Shown here piece by piece: positions 8,778 to 18,294 of a stretch of 53,582 nucleotides of DNA. A model generated the notes under the pieces. The model ran no database searches, was not told where the DNA came from, and saw only the letters and a list, made by a program, of their open reading frames with translations. Each line of letters opens with the position of its first letter. Position 1 is the stretch's first letter. Position numbers and translations under genes: made by a program. This DNA is from Lederbergia sp. NSJ-179 (GTDB taxonomy: Bacteria > Bacillota > Bacilli > Bacillales > Bacillaceae_C): the NCBI RefSeq assembly GCF_022867885.1, contig NZ_JALIFP010000026.1, forward strand, positions 1 through 53,582. The letters are read 5' to 3'.

Positions 8778-9704
8778 ATGGTAAACATGACCTCTATTGT
8801 ACTCGAAGAACCTGCCCCGTATTTGGACAACGATGGTCTGTGGAAAAAGGTGATCACAGATTTATTCGAACCATTCGTATTATTTTTTTCCCCTGATCTT
8901 TATGAAAAACTGGATTGGAGCAAGAAACCTGATTCACTGGAACAGGAATTTCATCGCGCGATTCCAAAGAAAAAAGGAACAAAGTATACCGATAAACTGA
9001 TGAAGGTTCATCTTAAAAATGGAAAGGAACAATGGTTGCTTGTTCACGTTGAAGTTCAGGGATACAAAGACGAAGATTTTCCTGAACGGATGTTTCAGTA
9101 CTTTTACCGTATTTTTGACAAGTACGACCGTAAGATTTATGCGATTGCCCTCCTCGCTGATCCTGATCACTCTTTCAAACCAACCATTTATAAATACCAT
9201 TTTCATGGCACGGATTTAACGTACTCTTACAACACCTATAAATTATTGGAACAGGATGAGGAAGAACTATTGCAATCAGATAATCCATTTGCCCATGCTG
9301 TTTTAGCTGGTATCTATATGCTTAAGACCCGAAACAACGCTAGTAAGCGATATCAATTCAAGCGGCGTTTACTAGAATTTCTATTACAAGATCCGCGGAA
9401 AAACTCCCAAGAATATATTCAATCCCTGTTCCATTTTATCGACTATCTATTAGAAGTTCCGGAGGAGATGACAAGGGAGTTGCAAAAAGACATTGAACCA
9501 ATGATTGAAAAGGAGGCGAGTTATATGGATAAAACGATGTACCCTGATCCACCAACGTTAAAACCTTTTATCGATAAGTGGAGGAAGGAAGGGAAAAAGG
9601 AAATAGCTGTGGCGATGCTTAAAAAAGGCTTTTCATCTAAAGAGATTATCGAATTGACAAGCCTCACCGAAAAAGAGTTAGATGAAATAAAGGGGCAGAT
9701 GTAA
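8778..9704 (+). CDS. Rpn-family recombination-promoting nuclease / putative transposase (PD-(D/E)XK)
   Basis: This 308-residue protein belongs to the Rpn/YhgA-like group of PD-(D/E)XK nucleases. The central HVEVQGYKDEDFPERMFQYF contains the E-V-Q-G core of the nuclease fold, preceded by D-x-L-x-K-V-x-L-K. The C-terminus has the usual short KKGFSSKEIIELTSLTEKEL helix-turn segment. The ATG at 8778 is chosen because AAAGGATGTGATA precedes it; an in-frame ATG at 8670 adds unrelated residues. Family members cleave DNA and can promote RecA-independent recombination; many occur as multicopy genes. A deleted second copy lies at 14585-14670, so this family has multiplied locally. Confidence 0.82.
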   Translation: MVNMTSIVLEEPAPYLDNDGLWKKVITDLFEPFVLFFSPDLYEKLDWSKKPDSLEQEFHRAIPKKKGTKYTDKLMKVHLKNGKEQWLLVHVEVQGYKDEDFPERMFQYFYRIFDKYDRKIYAIALLADPDHSFKPTIYKYHFHGTDLTYSYNTYKLLEQDEEELLQSDNPFAHAVLAGIYMLKTRNNASKRYQFKRRLLEFLLQDPRKNSQEYIQSLFHFIDYLLEVPEEMTRELQKDIEPMIEKEASYMDKTMYPDPPTLKPFIDKWRKEGKKEIAVAMLKKGFSSKEIIELTSLTEKELDEIKGQM

Positions 9705-9731
9705 CATTTCTGATGAAATAGATAGCGTAGA

Positions 9732-9771
9732 AACAGGATTGTTCCAGTGTTGGAACAATCCTGTTTTGTTT
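9732..9771 (+). terminator. Terminator of the rpn gene
   Basis: AACAGGATTGTTCCA and TGGAACAATCCTGTT are a perfect 15-bp stem with loop GTGT, followed by TTGTTT. A similar stem-loop follows the rpn remnant at 14673, so it travelled with the gene. Confidence 0.88.
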
Positions 9772-9912
9772 GTAGTCTATGGAAAAAATGATGACAGGAC
9801 TTGCGGGACTTTACTCACGATAATTGACATGCACCCGACCACGGCTATCAAGCCGTTGAAGCCGATTCAATATAACAAAATCCCCAGAGTATTTCACGTC
9901 ATATCTATGCTA

Positions 9913-10242
9913 CTACGAAACAGGGATACCGTTTTTCACCGGTTGGTCCGGTTTTAAAAGGACGACATCTCCTTCTTCGGGGATACCGCCGATAACTAGA
10001 ACCTCAGATTGAAATCCTGCAATTCGTCTAACGGGCAAATTGACCACTGCGACCACTTGTTGACCAATTAGTTTTTCAGGATTATATCGGTGCGTAATTT
10101 GGGCGGAGGATTGTTTATGCCCCATTTCACCAAAATCAATGAACAGTTTTATTGCGGGTTTTCGTGCTTCTGGAAATGGCTCTGCTTTTATAACAGTACC
10201 AATTCGAATATCCAGCTTTGTAAAATCTTCAATGGTTGCCAC
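9913..10242 (-). CDS. csaA: CsaA, tRNA-binding-domain secretion chaperone
   Basis: The protein is 109 residues from a GTG start at 10242, placed 8 bp after AAGGGGA. This start reproduces the MA-x-I-x-D-F opening and the 110-residue length of B. subtilis CsaA; a longer frame upstream has no support. It is a single tRNA-binding (EMAP/OB-fold) domain: [26 protein letters not shown] and [19 protein letters not shown] are characteristic. CsaA is a cytoplasmic dimer reported to assist protein export in Bacillus by binding SecA and preproteins. It stands alone here, facing the rpn gene. Confidence 0.9.
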   Translation of the reverse strand: MATIEDFTKLDIRIGTVIKAEPFPEARKPAIKLFIDFGEMGHKQSSAQITHRYNPEKLIGQQVVAVVNLPVRRIAGFQSEVLVIGGIPEEGDVVLLKPDQPVKNGIPVS

Positions 10243-10482
10243 AATCATTCTCCCCTTTTTTTCAGGATAGGTAGATGTAACATTCATAGCTTTCATCTGC
10301 TCCACTTTTATCAAAACTTTCGCTCAAGCAATGTTGATCCAGGAGCCTATTTTAAGATCTATGTAGATAAAAAATCATCCTTACACTTCTCGCCATTGAA
10401 TAATTTATGAAATTAGTTTCCATCTTAACGAATAAACTTCATGAAATCAATTAAATTTCCGCGAAAATTTTAGCTACATCAT

Positions 10483-10531
10483 TTTTTAACCGTTTTGATT
10501 GTCTGTTAGTCACAATGAAAGCGGTTAAAAA
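10483..10531. promoter_or_regulatory. Long inverted repeat upstream of putB, candidate PutR operator
   Basis: The left arm TTTTTAACCGTTTTGATTGT and the reverse complement of the right arm at 10512-10531 agree at 18 of 20 positions, separated by 9 bases. The dyad ends 81 bp upstream of the TTG proposed as the putB start. A TATACAAT -10-like sequence lies near 10569 with no good -35, which suits an activated promoter. PutR, encoded downstream, is the obvious candidate ligand, but the binding itself is inference. Confidence 0.55.
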
Positions 10532-10612
10532 TTGTCTCTAATCAATGATGCTAGATCAATAGCCGTTTTATACAATGAACTTACAATCGCCATAGAAAGA
10601 GGGTGAAAACAT

Positions 10613-11531
10613 TTGGAAGCGATAACAAAGAATTTTTTTCATGTTTTTATCCAAAAGCAAATTTTTGAATGATTTTGCTAAAAAAAGAGGTGGTCATTTC
10701 GCAGCGGGAAAAATTATTAGTGGGACCGATTTTGAAAGCTCTATCCCAATCCTGCGCGAACTAAATCATCAAGGCTTATCAACAACTGTTGATTATTTAG
10801 GGGAATTTGTCGACTCCAAAGAAGTGGCAAATGTGAGAACCGACGAATGCATTAAAACGATCAAAATGATCCATCAAGAACGGCTTGACTCCCATATGTC
10901 TGTCAAAATGACATCATTAGGTCTTGACATTGACCGCCAACTTGTCATCGATAATATGACTAGAATCCTGGACACCGCCGAAAAGTACGGAATCATGGTC
11001 ACGATTGACATGGAGGATAGCCCCCGTTGTCAAGCAACGATTGATCTGTTCAAACAATTTAAAGAAAAATACGACTGTGTTAGCACTGTGTTGCAAGCCT
11101 ATTTATATCGAACGGAACAAGACTTACAAGCCTTAAGTGCCTACAAACCTTTTTTACGATTGGTCAAAGGGGCTTATAAGGAACCCGCGGAGGTCGCTTA
11201 TCCAGAAAAAAAAGATGTGGATGATCATTATAAAAAATTAATTGAACAAAGCTTCCATTACGGATTATACACAGCGGTAGCCACCCATGATGACAACATC
11301 ATTGAATATACAAAGGAACTAGCTGCAACATTAAACATCCCCCATGATCAATTTGAGTTTCAAATGTTATATGGGATGCGAAGTCAAACACAGTTAGAGC
11401 TTGTGGAGCAAGGGTATAAAATGAGAATTTATGTACCGTACGGACATGACTGGTATGGATATTTTATGAGGAGATTAGCAGAAAGACCCGCGAATATTGC
11501 ATTTGCTTTTAAGGGCTTTATCAAAAAATAA
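10613..11531 (+). CDS. putB: Proline dehydrogenase PutB (apparent frameshift at codon 9)
   Basis: The FAD enzyme oxidises proline to pyrroline-5-carboxylate, the first step of proline catabolism. The continuous frame 10641-11531 gives 296 residues, covering the ProDH barrel from [11 protein letters not shown] to [12 protein letters not shown], with [21 protein letters not shown] and the Y-x-R-R motif [11 protein letters not shown]. subtilis PutB begins about seven residues earlier. The matching residues here (EAITKNFF) follow a TTG at 10613 with ribosome binding site AGAGGGTGA but lie one base out of frame, across seven T at 10633-10639. Removing one T restores a normal start; the ATG at 10641 has no ribosome binding site. 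So this is a slippage site, a real frameshift or a sequencing error. putC follows 5 bp later. Confidence 0.88.
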
Positions 11532-11542
11532 AGGAGTTGGAT

Positions 11543-13090
11543 TTGTTGATTACGTACAAACATGAACCATTTACAGACTTTTCGAAAGAGGAAAATAAAC
11601 AAGCATTTCAGGATGGATTGGCTTTGGTCGACAGTTATCTTGGTCAGGATTATCCGTTAATCATTGGCGGAGAAAAAGTCACAACCACTGAAAAGATAAT
11701 TTCCATTAATCCAGCCAATAAAAAAGAAGTGGTCGGGCGGGTATCAAAAGCGAATCAGGAACTGGCAGAACAAGCGATGAATAGCGCTTTAGAAGCCTTT
11801 GAATCGTGGAAAAAGACGAAACCTGAAGTCCGTGCAGATGTGCTTTTCAAGGCAGCGGCCATTATTAGACGTCGCAAGCATGAATTCTCTGCATTGCTGG
11901 TGAAGGAAGCAGGGAAACCATGGAATGAGGCAGATGCTGATACCGCTGAGGGAATTGATTTCATGGAATATTATGGTCGACAAATGCTGGAGCATAAAAA
12001 TGGGAAGAAGGTTGAAAGCCGTCAAGGAGAATATAATCGTTATGACTATATCCCCCTTGGTGTCGGCATTGTCATTTCTCCATGGAATTTCGCCTTTGCG
12101 ATTATGGCCGGAACAACAGTGGCTGCACTTGTGTCAGGGAATACTGTTCTATTAAAACCGGCTTCTACCACACCTGTTGTGGCCGCTAAATTCGTTGAAG
12201 TGATGGAAGAGGCAGGTTTGCCAAAAGGGGTACTCCATTATATCCCCGGGAGTGGGGCTGAAATTGGTGATTTCCTTGTCGATCACCCGAAAACCCGTTT
12301 TATTAGTTTTACAGGCTCAAGGGAAGTTGGAACAAGAATTTATGAACGTGCAGCAATCGTGAATAAAGGTCAGATTTGGCTAAAACGTGTGATTGCGGAA
12401 ATGGGTGGGAAAGATACCATTGTTGTCGATAAGGAAGCAGATCTGGAACTTGCCGCTCAGTCGATTGTTCGTTCTGCCTTTGGGTTTTCCGGGCAAAAAT
12501 GCTCCGCATGTTCCCGAGCTATCATCGTTGAAGAGGTATATGACCAGGTATTAAGTAGAGCTGTTGAATTGACAAAAGAGTTAACAATGGGAGATCCTGT
12601 GGAGCAAAATAATTTTATGGGGCCTGTGAACGATCAGCAGGCATTTGACAAAATTATGGAGTATATTGAAATAGGGAAAACCGAAGGTCAATTAATAATT
12701 GGCGGAGAAGGAGACGATACGGATGGTTACTTTATCCAGCCGACTATCTTCGCAGGGCTTGATCCTCATGCACGAATCATGCAGGAGGAAATTTTTGGAC
12801 CTGTTGTCGCCTTTGCGAAAGCAAAAGATTTCCAAACAGCCCTTGAAATCGCGAATAACACAGAATATGGATTAACAGGGGCCGTGATTACAAACAATCG
12901 AATGCACTTAGAGCAGGCCCGTGAGGATTTTCATGTTGGGAATCTTTATTTTAACCGTGGCTGTACGGGCGCCATTGTGGGTTACCAGCCCTTCGGAGGC
13001 TTCAATATGTCAGGAACGGACTCCAAAGCGGGGGGACCGGATTACTTGCTCTTGCATATGCAAGCCAAAACGACGTCAGAAATGTTATAA
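11543..13090 (+). CDS. putC: 1-pyrroline-5-carboxylate dehydrogenase (PutC/RocA)
   Basis: The NAD-dependent enzyme oxidises glutamate semialdehyde to glutamate, completing proline degradation. The start is TTG at 11543 (or 11546) after AAGGAG at 11531; this gives 515 residues and an opening [12 protein letters not shown] that lines up with B. subtilis RocA. ALDH features are intact: [13 protein letters not shown] with the catalytic Asn, IAEMGGKDT with the general-base Glu, and [10 protein letters not shown] with the nucleophile Cys at about residue 319. [19 protein letters not shown] near the C-terminus is typical of P5C dehydrogenases. It forms an operon with putB. No putP transporter follows, unlike B. 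subtilis putBCP. Confidence 0.93.
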   Translation: MLITYKHEPFTDFSKEENKQAFQDGLALVDSYLGQDYPLIIGGEKVTTTEKIISINPANKKEVVGRVSKANQELAEQAMNSALEAFESWKKTKPEVRADVLFKAAAIIRRRKHEFSALLVKEAGKPWNEADADTAEGIDFMEYYGRQMLEHKNGKKVESRQGEYNRYDYIPLGVGIVISPWNFAFAIMAGTTVAALVSGNTVLLKPASTTPVVAAKFVEVMEEAGLPKGVLHYIPGSGAEIGDFLVDHPKTRFISFTGSREVGTRIYERAAIVNKGQIWLKRVIAEMGGKDTIVVDKEADLELAAQSIVRSAFGFSGQKCSACSRAIIVEEVYDQVLSRAVELTKELTMGDPVEQNNFMGPVNDQQAFDKIMEYIEIGKTEGQLIIGGEGDDTDGYFIQPTIFAGLDPHARIMQEEIFGPVVAFAKAKDFQTALEIANNTEYGLTGAVITNNRMHLEQAREDFHVGNLYFNRGCTGAIVGYQPFGGFNMSGTDSKAGGPDYLLLHMQAKTTSEML

Positions 13091-13124
13091 GTCGTACACG
13101 GATAAATTTAATAACAAAAGAGCG

Positions 13125-13178
13125 AATGCGGTTTATGAAAAGTATGATACACTTTTCATAAACCGCATTTATTTTGCT
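13125..13178 (+). terminator. Terminator of the putBC operon
   Basis: AATGCGGTTTATGAAAAGT and its exact reverse complement at 13151-13169 form a 19-bp stem with a 7-base loop, followed by TATTTTGCTTT. Confidence 0.85.
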
Positions 13179-13291
13179 TTCTACAGTAATCCGTTATACA
13201 TTGTTTATAGATTGCATCAACTACCTACCGCTTATCATTTGAACGAAGGGCTTTTAGTTTAACGCTAACCCTCACCTGCCCATTGGGTAGC

Positions 13292-13333
13292 TTGAGGCGG
13301 GGCACTTCTTTCGTAGTTCTGTTTAAATAAGGA
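13292..13333 (+). repeat. Direct repeat, copy 2 (partner at 1718)
   Basis: CTTGAGGCGGGGCACTTCTT and the following bases, to GTTTAAATAAGG, match the segment at 1718-1758 with a few substitutions. It sits directly in front of putR, so it may contribute to the putR leader. Confidence 0.5.
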
Positions 13334-13356
13334 ATTTTTTGGATAGGGGGAGCCGA

Positions 13357-14589
13357 ATGGATCAACTGTTGGAAAAAGTCCGCTCGCTTATGGATATAAA
13401 TGAAATAACCGATATCATGAGCGCGTATTTAAAAATGCCGATTGTAATTGAAGATGACCAGTTTTCTTTATTGGCTTACAGTTCCTTTTATATTGATGAT
13501 TTTGATGAGGCCAACAAGCAAACCATTTTTACAAAACGTTGGCCCCTCTCCATATTGGAAAAGTTTATCGACAAAGGTATTGTCGATAAACTAAAAACGA
13601 TTCCTACGCCCTTTCGAGTAGCGCCATTAGCGGAAATTGGTTTAAACCAACGGATCGTTGTGAGCGCCAAATATAATGAGCAAATATTGGGGTATATATG
13701 GGTACAGGAAACAGAGAGGCAGTTAATAGAAACCGAGATTGATTTTTTGCAAGCTGTGTCTTCACATGTAGGTCAGCTTCTGTATCAACAAAAACAACTT
13801 CAATTGAAAAAGAAGCGAGAAAAAAGTAACTTTTATAAAAAAATAATGGACGATATCTTTCAAACAGAAGCCCAACTCAAATGGGAAGCGGCGAATATGA
13901 ATATCTCCATCCCCGATGCTTTTGTTACGATTGTCTTTACAGCCGAACCAACCAGCGAGGAGGTGTTTGATGAATTATTGGAAAAAGTTAAATTTTTCGC
14001 CCATTCCCTTCCCATTCATGTTGAGCTCTTTATAGATCCATTAAAAATAACGGTCATCATTGGTTATAAACATTCTTCACCTCAAAATTTATTAGCCTGT
14101 GCAACCGAATTAACTTCTACCGTTTTCAATCAGTTCAGTCATCAGCAAGTGTATCATGGGATTAGTAGAGAATATTCTACCATTTTTCTTCTCAAAAAAA
14201 GTTGTCAAGAAGCGCTTGAGGTCATCAAGATCGCCAAATTCATTGGGCCAGCCAACCTCCCATCCTTTGAATATGGAAAACTAGGATTGTTTCGTTACCT
14301 TGAAAGTATTTTCCACTATCAAAAAAGAATGAAGGATGTGAATGAGGATTTGTTAAAGCTAAAACAAAAAGATAACGAAAGCCAAACATGCCTGCTGCAA
14401 ACATTGGAAGTTTTCTTATCGCAAAACTGCCGCTTAAAACCAACAGCAGAAAAACTTTTCATTCATACAAACACATTAAAATACCGCCTGAACCAAATAA
14501 GCGAACTCACTTCGATCAGCTTTGACAGCTTCCATGCTAATTGCCAATTATATATTGATTTACAATTATTGAAAGCCGATTCTCGGTGA
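13357..14589 (+). CDS. putR: PutR-type transcriptional activator of proline genes (PucR/CdaR family)
   Basis: From ATG at 13357, after GGGGGAG, the protein is 410 residues, like B. subtilis PutR. Residues about 1-150 are a sensor region, with a central domain following. The C-terminus is a PucR-type helix-turn-helix: LKPTAEKLFIHTNTLKYRLN, then ISELTSISFDSFHANCQLYI. PutR activates putBCP in response to proline. The location directly after putBC and the family match make the assignment likely. A strong terminator separates it from putC, so it is transcribed on its own. It shows no truncation. Confidence 0.83.
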   Translation: MDQLLEKVRSLMDINEITDIMSAYLKMPIVIEDDQFSLLAYSSFYIDDFDEANKQTIFTKRWPLSILEKFIDKGIVDKLKTIPTPFRVAPLAEIGLNQRIVVSAKYNEQILGYIWVQETERQLIETEIDFLQAVSSHVGQLLYQQKQLQLKKKREKSNFYKKIMDDIFQTEAQLKWEAANMNISIPDAFVTIVFTAEPTSEEVFDELLEKVKFFAHSLPIHVELFIDPLKITVIIGYKHSSPQNLLACATELTSTVFNQFSHQQVYHGISREYSTIFLLKKSCQEALEVIKIAKFIGPANLPSFEYGKLGLFRYLESIFHYQKRMKDVNEDLLKLKQKDNESQTCLLQTLEVFLSQNCRLKPTAEKLFIHTNTLKYRLNQISELTSISFDSFHANCQLYIDLQLLKADSR

Positions 14590-14670
14590 TTGCCTATAAC
14601 ACCTATAAGCTATTAGAACAGATTGACAATCCATTCGCCTCCGTAGTTATAGTGAAAAAGATGGACTAGA
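14585..14670 (+). pseudogene. Deleted remnant of a second rpn gene
   Basis: The bases at 14591-14632 translate in one frame to YNTYKLLEQ-IDNPFA, matching residues of the rpn gene at 8778-9704 (YNTYKLLEQ, then DNPFAHAV). The segment then reaches a stop at about 14670 and is followed by a hairpin like the one after the intact rpn. Nearly all of the gene has been lost; only a core scrap and the 3' terminator survive. It begins within the last codons of putR. Confidence 0.7.
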
Positions 14671-14672
14671 AT

Positions 14673-14712
14673 CGGGCTTGTACCAGTGATGGAGCAAGCC
14701 TGTTTTTGTTTT
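14673..14712 (+). terminator. Terminator following the rpn remnant
   Basis: CGGGCTTGTACCA and TGGAGCAAGCCTG form an imperfect stem with loop GTGA, followed by TTTTTGTTTT. It resembles the stem at 9732 in sequence and loop, and probably now ends putR transcription. Confidence 0.65.
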
Positions 14713-14728
14713 GAATTTCAAAAAAATA

Positions 14729-14757
14729 GGCCCTAAAAGAGAAATCTCTTTAGGACC
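14729..14757. terminator. Bidirectional terminator, mainly for pgcA
   Basis: GGCCCTAAAAGAGA and TCTCTTTAGGACC pair with few mismatches. On the minus strand the stem is followed by TATTTTTTT, and on the plus strand by TTTTCTC. It lies 12 bp after the pgcA stop. Confidence 0.8.
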
Positions 14758-14768
14758 TTTTCTCATCC

Positions 14769-16508
14769 TTAATTTACAAATGCTTGAACAAGCTCCATTA
14801 CTTCAGTTTCCAATTTTTCACGTTTCTTGATGCTTTCCTCCATCGAATCGCCTTTTACTGCAAAATAGAATTTGATTTTCGGCTCAGTCCCTGAAGGGCG
14901 TAGACAGAACCATGATCCATCTTCTAATGTAAATTTGAGCACATTAGATTTGGGCAATTCAATCTGGGTTTTTTCTCCTGTTCGTACATCTATTGCCTCA
15001 CTAATCGCGTAATCTTCCAATACCGCTACTTGCACCCCAGCAATGGATTGCGGAGGATTTAGACGGAAGGCTTCAAGAATGCTGGCAATTTGCTCAGCTC
15101 CTTCTTTTCCTTTTCGGGTGAGAGACTGGAGAGACTCCTGATAGAAACCATATTTTTCAAAGATCCCCATAAGTCCTTCATAAAGAGATTTACCTTTCAT
15201 CTTATAATAGGCAGCTATTTCTGCTGTGAAAATGGCGGCTTGAACCGCATCTTTATCACGAACAAAATCCCCAATTAAATAGCCATAGCTTTCTTCATAA
15301 CCGAATAAAAATTGATGTTCCTTTGTTTTTTCAAATTCCTTAATCTTCTCCCCAATGAATTTGAATCCTGTAAGAGTATCAAGGCAGGATATACCAAAGC
15401 TGTTGGCAATTGCACGACCTATTTCGGATGTGACAATCGTTTTAATGATGACACCATTCTGAGGCAGTTCCTTCTTTTGTTGTTTTTGTGTCAAAATATA
15501 ATCTGCCATTAAGGCACCCACTTGGTTACCTGTTAAAACAGTAAATTCACCTTGGCTATTTTTCACGGCTACTCCTAGGCGATCCGCATCAGGATCTGCA
15601 CCTAGCAAAATATCGGCATCTAATTTTTCACCATATTGAATCGCTAGTTCAAAGGCGGCATGTTCTTCTGGATTTGGAGAAGTAACCGTTGAAAAGTTTG
15701 CATCGGGTAATTCCTGTTCCTTTACAACAGTCACATTTTCAAAACCAAAAGCTTTCAGCCCTTCGCGAACGGGTAAATTAGCTGTTCCATGAAGCGGAGT
15801 AAAAACAATTTTCAAGTCTTTTCCAGCCTTTTGGATCGCTTCTTCATTTAAATGGATCGGTTGTAAGGCATTTCTATAGGCTTGATCTATTTTATCCCCA
15901 ATAAAAATAAGTAATCCCTGCTCCACTAACTGTTTTTCATCTGCAACTTCAATTTCTAACTCATGACCAGCTTGGCGTACATATCCGATCAACTCATCAG
16001 CCGGCTTAGGTGGGAGCTGGCCACCATCTTCTCCATATACTTTCAAGCCATTATACTCAGGAGGATTATGACTAGCTGTAATCATCACTCCCGCATAAGC
16101 ATGCAAATAACGAACAGCAAAAGACAATAATGGTGTAGGTCGCAAACTTTCAAAAACATAAGCCTGAATCCCATGCTTCCCCACTGTTTTTGCCACTTCT
16201 AAAGCAAACTCGGGTGACATATGACGGGAATCATACGATACGACCACTCCACGGGTTTTAGCCTCTTCTCCCTGATCTTCTATGTATTTCGCAAGACCCT
16301 CCGCCGCTTTACGCACAGTATATATATTCATTCGGTTCGTCCCAGGACCAAGCTCCCCTCGCATCCCACCTGTTCCAAACTCTAATTCCTTATAAAAACT
16401 ATCTTCAAGCTGCTTCTCGTCCTTTTCCATCCGTTCGAGCTGTTCTTTAAGTTTGCTATCCAGTGCATCATTCCCCATCCACTGTTCAAACTTCTCTCTC
16501 CACATCAT
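14769..16508 (-). CDS. pgcA: Alpha-phosphoglucomutase PgcA
   Basis: The enzyme interconverts glucose 6-phosphate and glucose 1-phosphate and supplies UDP-glucose for glycolipid and teichoic acid glucosylation. The start at 16508 lies 6 bp after GGAGGT; an ATG two codons earlier overlaps that site. The product is 579 residues, as expected. Motifs are complete: the phosphoserine loop [13 protein letters not shown], the metal loop [12 protein letters not shown], the sugar-specificity loop [11 protein letters not shown] and the phosphate-binding loop [14 protein letters not shown]. It stands alone with its own terminator. A repeated intergenic motif lies 12 bp upstream. Confidence 0.95.
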   Translation of the reverse strand: MMWREKFEQWMGNDALDSKLKEQLERMEKDEKQLEDSFYKELEFGTGGMRGELGPGTNRMNIYTVRKAAEGLAKYIEDQGEEAKTRGVVVSYDSRHMSPEFALEVAKTVGKHGIQAYVFESLRPTPLLSFAVRYLHAYAGVMITASHNPPEYNGLKVYGEDGGQLPPKPADELIGYVRQAGHELEIEVADEKQLVEQGLLIFIGDKIDQAYRNALQPIHLNEEAIQKAGKDLKIVFTPLHGTANLPVREGLKAFGFENVTVVKEQELPDANFSTVTSPNPEEHAAFELAIQYGEKLDADILLGADPDADRLGVAVKNSQGEFTVLTGNQVGALMADYILTQKQQKKELPQNGVIIKTIVTSEIGRAIANSFGISCLDTLTGFKFIGEKIKEFEKTKEHQFLFGYEESYGYLIGDFVRDKDAVQAAIFTAEIAAYYKMKGKSLYEGLMGIFEKYGFYQESLQSLTRKGKEGAEQIASILEAFRLNPPQSIAGVQVAVLEDYAISEAIDVRTGEKTQIELPKSNVLKFTLEDGSWFCLRPSGTEPKIKFYFAVKGDSMEESIKKREKLETEVMELVQAFVN

Positions 16509-16526
16509 GTCCATACCTCCTCATTC

Positions 16527-16551
16527 GGTGCCTGGCACGCCCCGAATTTTG
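16527..16551 (+). repeat. Short dispersed repeat, copy 1
   Basis: GGTGCCTGGCACGCCCCGAA followed by TTTTG. Near-identical copies lie at 19470-19495 and, inverted, at 21171-21195. The first 12 bases contain a self-complementary GTGCC-tGGCAC core. All three are intergenic. Confidence 0.65.
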
Positions 16552-16721
16552 CATTTTCCTATTTATCATACCTGTTTATTATTTTATACTCAACTCTCTA
16601 GAGTAGGCTGCTTTAGAAGTAAAGAGGAAAGCAAGCTTCATTAAGGGTAAGGAGGACAAATAAGGGGCCCAGTCCCGAATATGCGGATTTATAACGTTAA
16701 GTATTCTGGGAGGTAAAAGCT

Positions 16722-17765
16722 CTACATATTTCTCAACTCATGGATTTTTTGCAAGGTATGGATGTACAGTGTTCTTTCATCATCCGTTTCTTGGAGTTTG
16801 TTTCCCGACCCTGCGTTCATATACCACTCTACAAGCCTGTACCCGAACATAAGTAGAATCATCTCATAAACACAGTTATCCGTTATGTGTGAAATATCCG
16901 CATATTCCGAAAAGCCCTTGTAATACGCCGGAATACATCTGCGGTAGTATTCAACCATGTGCTCAATATCGGCTTCGTCCGCGATAAGACTTGCCATATC
17001 TTCACCTAAATAGCCCCATCCAGTGGTATCCCAGTCGATGAGTATAGTTTTACCGTCTGAATAGAATATGTTTGCTACCCAAAAATCCCTGTGGCACAGC
17101 ACGATAGGTAGCTTTTCAATACGGTTGAATATTTCGTCTGCGTTTTTATCAATGTCGATGAGCATTTTACATAGGTGTTTCGGGATTTCGCAAGCGTCGG
17201 AGCGTATATAATCGTACACTCTATTCCATGACCGATAATGAAGATAGAAGTTCTTCATATAATCCACTTTGCTCAGGTTGGTCAAGCTCTGTAAAACAAC
17301 TGGCTGCTCGGCATATAACTTGCCTTGGAACCGTCCTAATTCCGCGGCTGCGCGTTCATACATATCACCGGTCAAGTCTAAACCCGATATGCCGTCGATA
17401 TATTCCATCCATATCTGCGTTTCGTTTTTTTCTTCGTTCATTTCGGCGTGATAACATTCAGGCCAACGGAATGATTCAGAAAGCAGAGCGCCGAAATTGG
17501 ATCTATAAAAATCATATTCCCTTCGCCAAGAATTGGGATCGCCATAACGTTCAAATTTTTTCTGTGTTTTCCAAACCATCTTATATGGAAGATGTTCACC
17601 ATCGGAAGTTTCAGCCATGCCTGTTACAAGTCGAACATCTCCTATTGTTCCACCTTGCAACTCTTTGAGTCGATAATCTGCGCGGATTATTGTCTTATTA
17701 AACATTTTACTCAAAGCAAGCTCCAGTACTTCCGGATTAACAAACCTTTCATCATGGTTGTTCAT
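16722..17765 (-). CDS. APH/choline-kinase-family small-molecule phosphotransferase
   Basis: This 347-residue protein has the aminoglycoside phosphotransferase (protein-kinase-like) fold. LCHRDFWVANIF at about 223-234 is the catalytic loop with Asp227, and ILIDWDTTGWG at about 241 carries the metal-binding Asp244. The N-terminal lobe has VWKTQKKF as the likely ATP-lysine region. The substrate cannot be read from the sequence; such proteins phosphorylate aminoglycosides, choline, homoserine or unknown metabolites. Its ATG overlaps the TGA of an rsgA-like fragment (ATGA), with GGGAGG serving as ribosome binding site, so translation is coupled. The pairing suggests the gene was once cotranscribed with an intact RsgA-like GTPase. 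Confidence 0.8.
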   Translation of the reverse strand: MNNHDERFVNPEVLELALSKMFNKTIIRADYRLKELQGGTIGDVRLVTGMAETSDGEHLPYKMVWKTQKKFERYGDPNSWRREYDFYRSNFGALLSESFRWPECYHAEMNEEKNETQIWMEYIDGISGLDLTGDMYERAAAELGRFQGKLYAEQPVVLQSLTNLSKVDYMKNFYLHYRSWNRVYDYIRSDACEIPKHLCKMLIDIDKNADEIFNRIEKLPIVLCHRDFWVANIFYSDGKTILIDWDTTGWGYLGEDMASLIADEADIEHMVEYYRRCIPAYYKGFSEYADISHITDNCVYEMILLMFGYRLVEWYMNAGSGNKLQETDDERTLYIHTLQKIHELRNM

Positions 17766-17968
17766 TTCTTGTAACCTCCCTTTTTCCCCTTATTTCGCAT
17801 GGCAATTGCCTTTTGCCGTGCTCGTTTATCCATGAGAAAACCTGATTTATCATCCACAAACTTATTTTCCCGCTTCTGTACCAAGTAATGCTCCCAATGA
17901 TCTGACGCTAATGATCCATCTTCAAGGGCGGCAAGAAGTGATATTCCCGGTTGCTCTTATTCCAAACT
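17762..17968 (-). pseudogene. C-terminal fragment of an RsgA-like ribosome-maturation GTPase
   Basis: Read on the minus strand, the sequence gives EQPGISLLAALEDGSLASDH, then WEHYLVQKREN and a basic tail ending GKKGGYKK. This corresponds to the C-terminal end of RsgA (YloQ) proteins (E-P-G-C-A-V-x-A-A-L, then R-x-x-x-Y). The zinc site and the GTPase and OB domains are absent upstream, so only about 67 codons remain. The stop overlaps the start of the APH-family gene. A divergent RsgA paralogue is implied, because the basic tail is unlike housekeeping RsgA. Confidence 0.65.
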
Positions 17969-18104
17969 ATAATCAAAGATTACAGCTTCACTTCTATAGT
18001 TTGCCCTAACTCTTTGTAAGCGATCAAGAGAAAATTTGATTATAAGCAAATATTATCGGTCTGCTACCTCTCCAACTCAATCTCCCAATTGTCGAATATC
18101 ACAT

Positions 18105-18141
18105 AAGAAAGGCCACCTTCGTTCTCGATTTGAAGATGGCC
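18105..18141 (-). terminator. Possible minus-strand terminator
   Basis: GGCCACCTTC at 18111 and GAAGATGGCC at 18132 pair at 9 of 10 positions. Read on the minus strand, TTTCTTA follows. It may be a leftover terminator or attenuator of the rsgA/APH transcript. Confidence 0.4.
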
Positions 18142-18264
18142 ACTTATGGCAATTTGCTGCTTTTTCCTATGTTCTTTACCTCGTAAAAAACAAATCACTG
18201 GATGCATTATAGCCTAGTATGAAATAAGACTACATAAAAGATTGAGCTTTAAGTTTTTTATAAA

Positions 18265-18294
18265 GAAAAATCCGATCTACCTACGATAGATCGG
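18265..18294 (-). terminator. Terminator of the Gfo/Idh/MocA gene
   Basis: CCGATCTA and TAGATCGG form a perfect 8-bp stem. On the minus strand it is followed by ATTTTTC, 20 bp after the stop of the dehydrogenase at 18314. Confidence 0.75.

Noticed and set aside
9770-9912. Possible transposon scrap after the rpn terminator
   Set aside because: It is GC-richer than its surroundings, with a small CGGCTATCAAGCCG hairpin, but no frame resembles a transposase.
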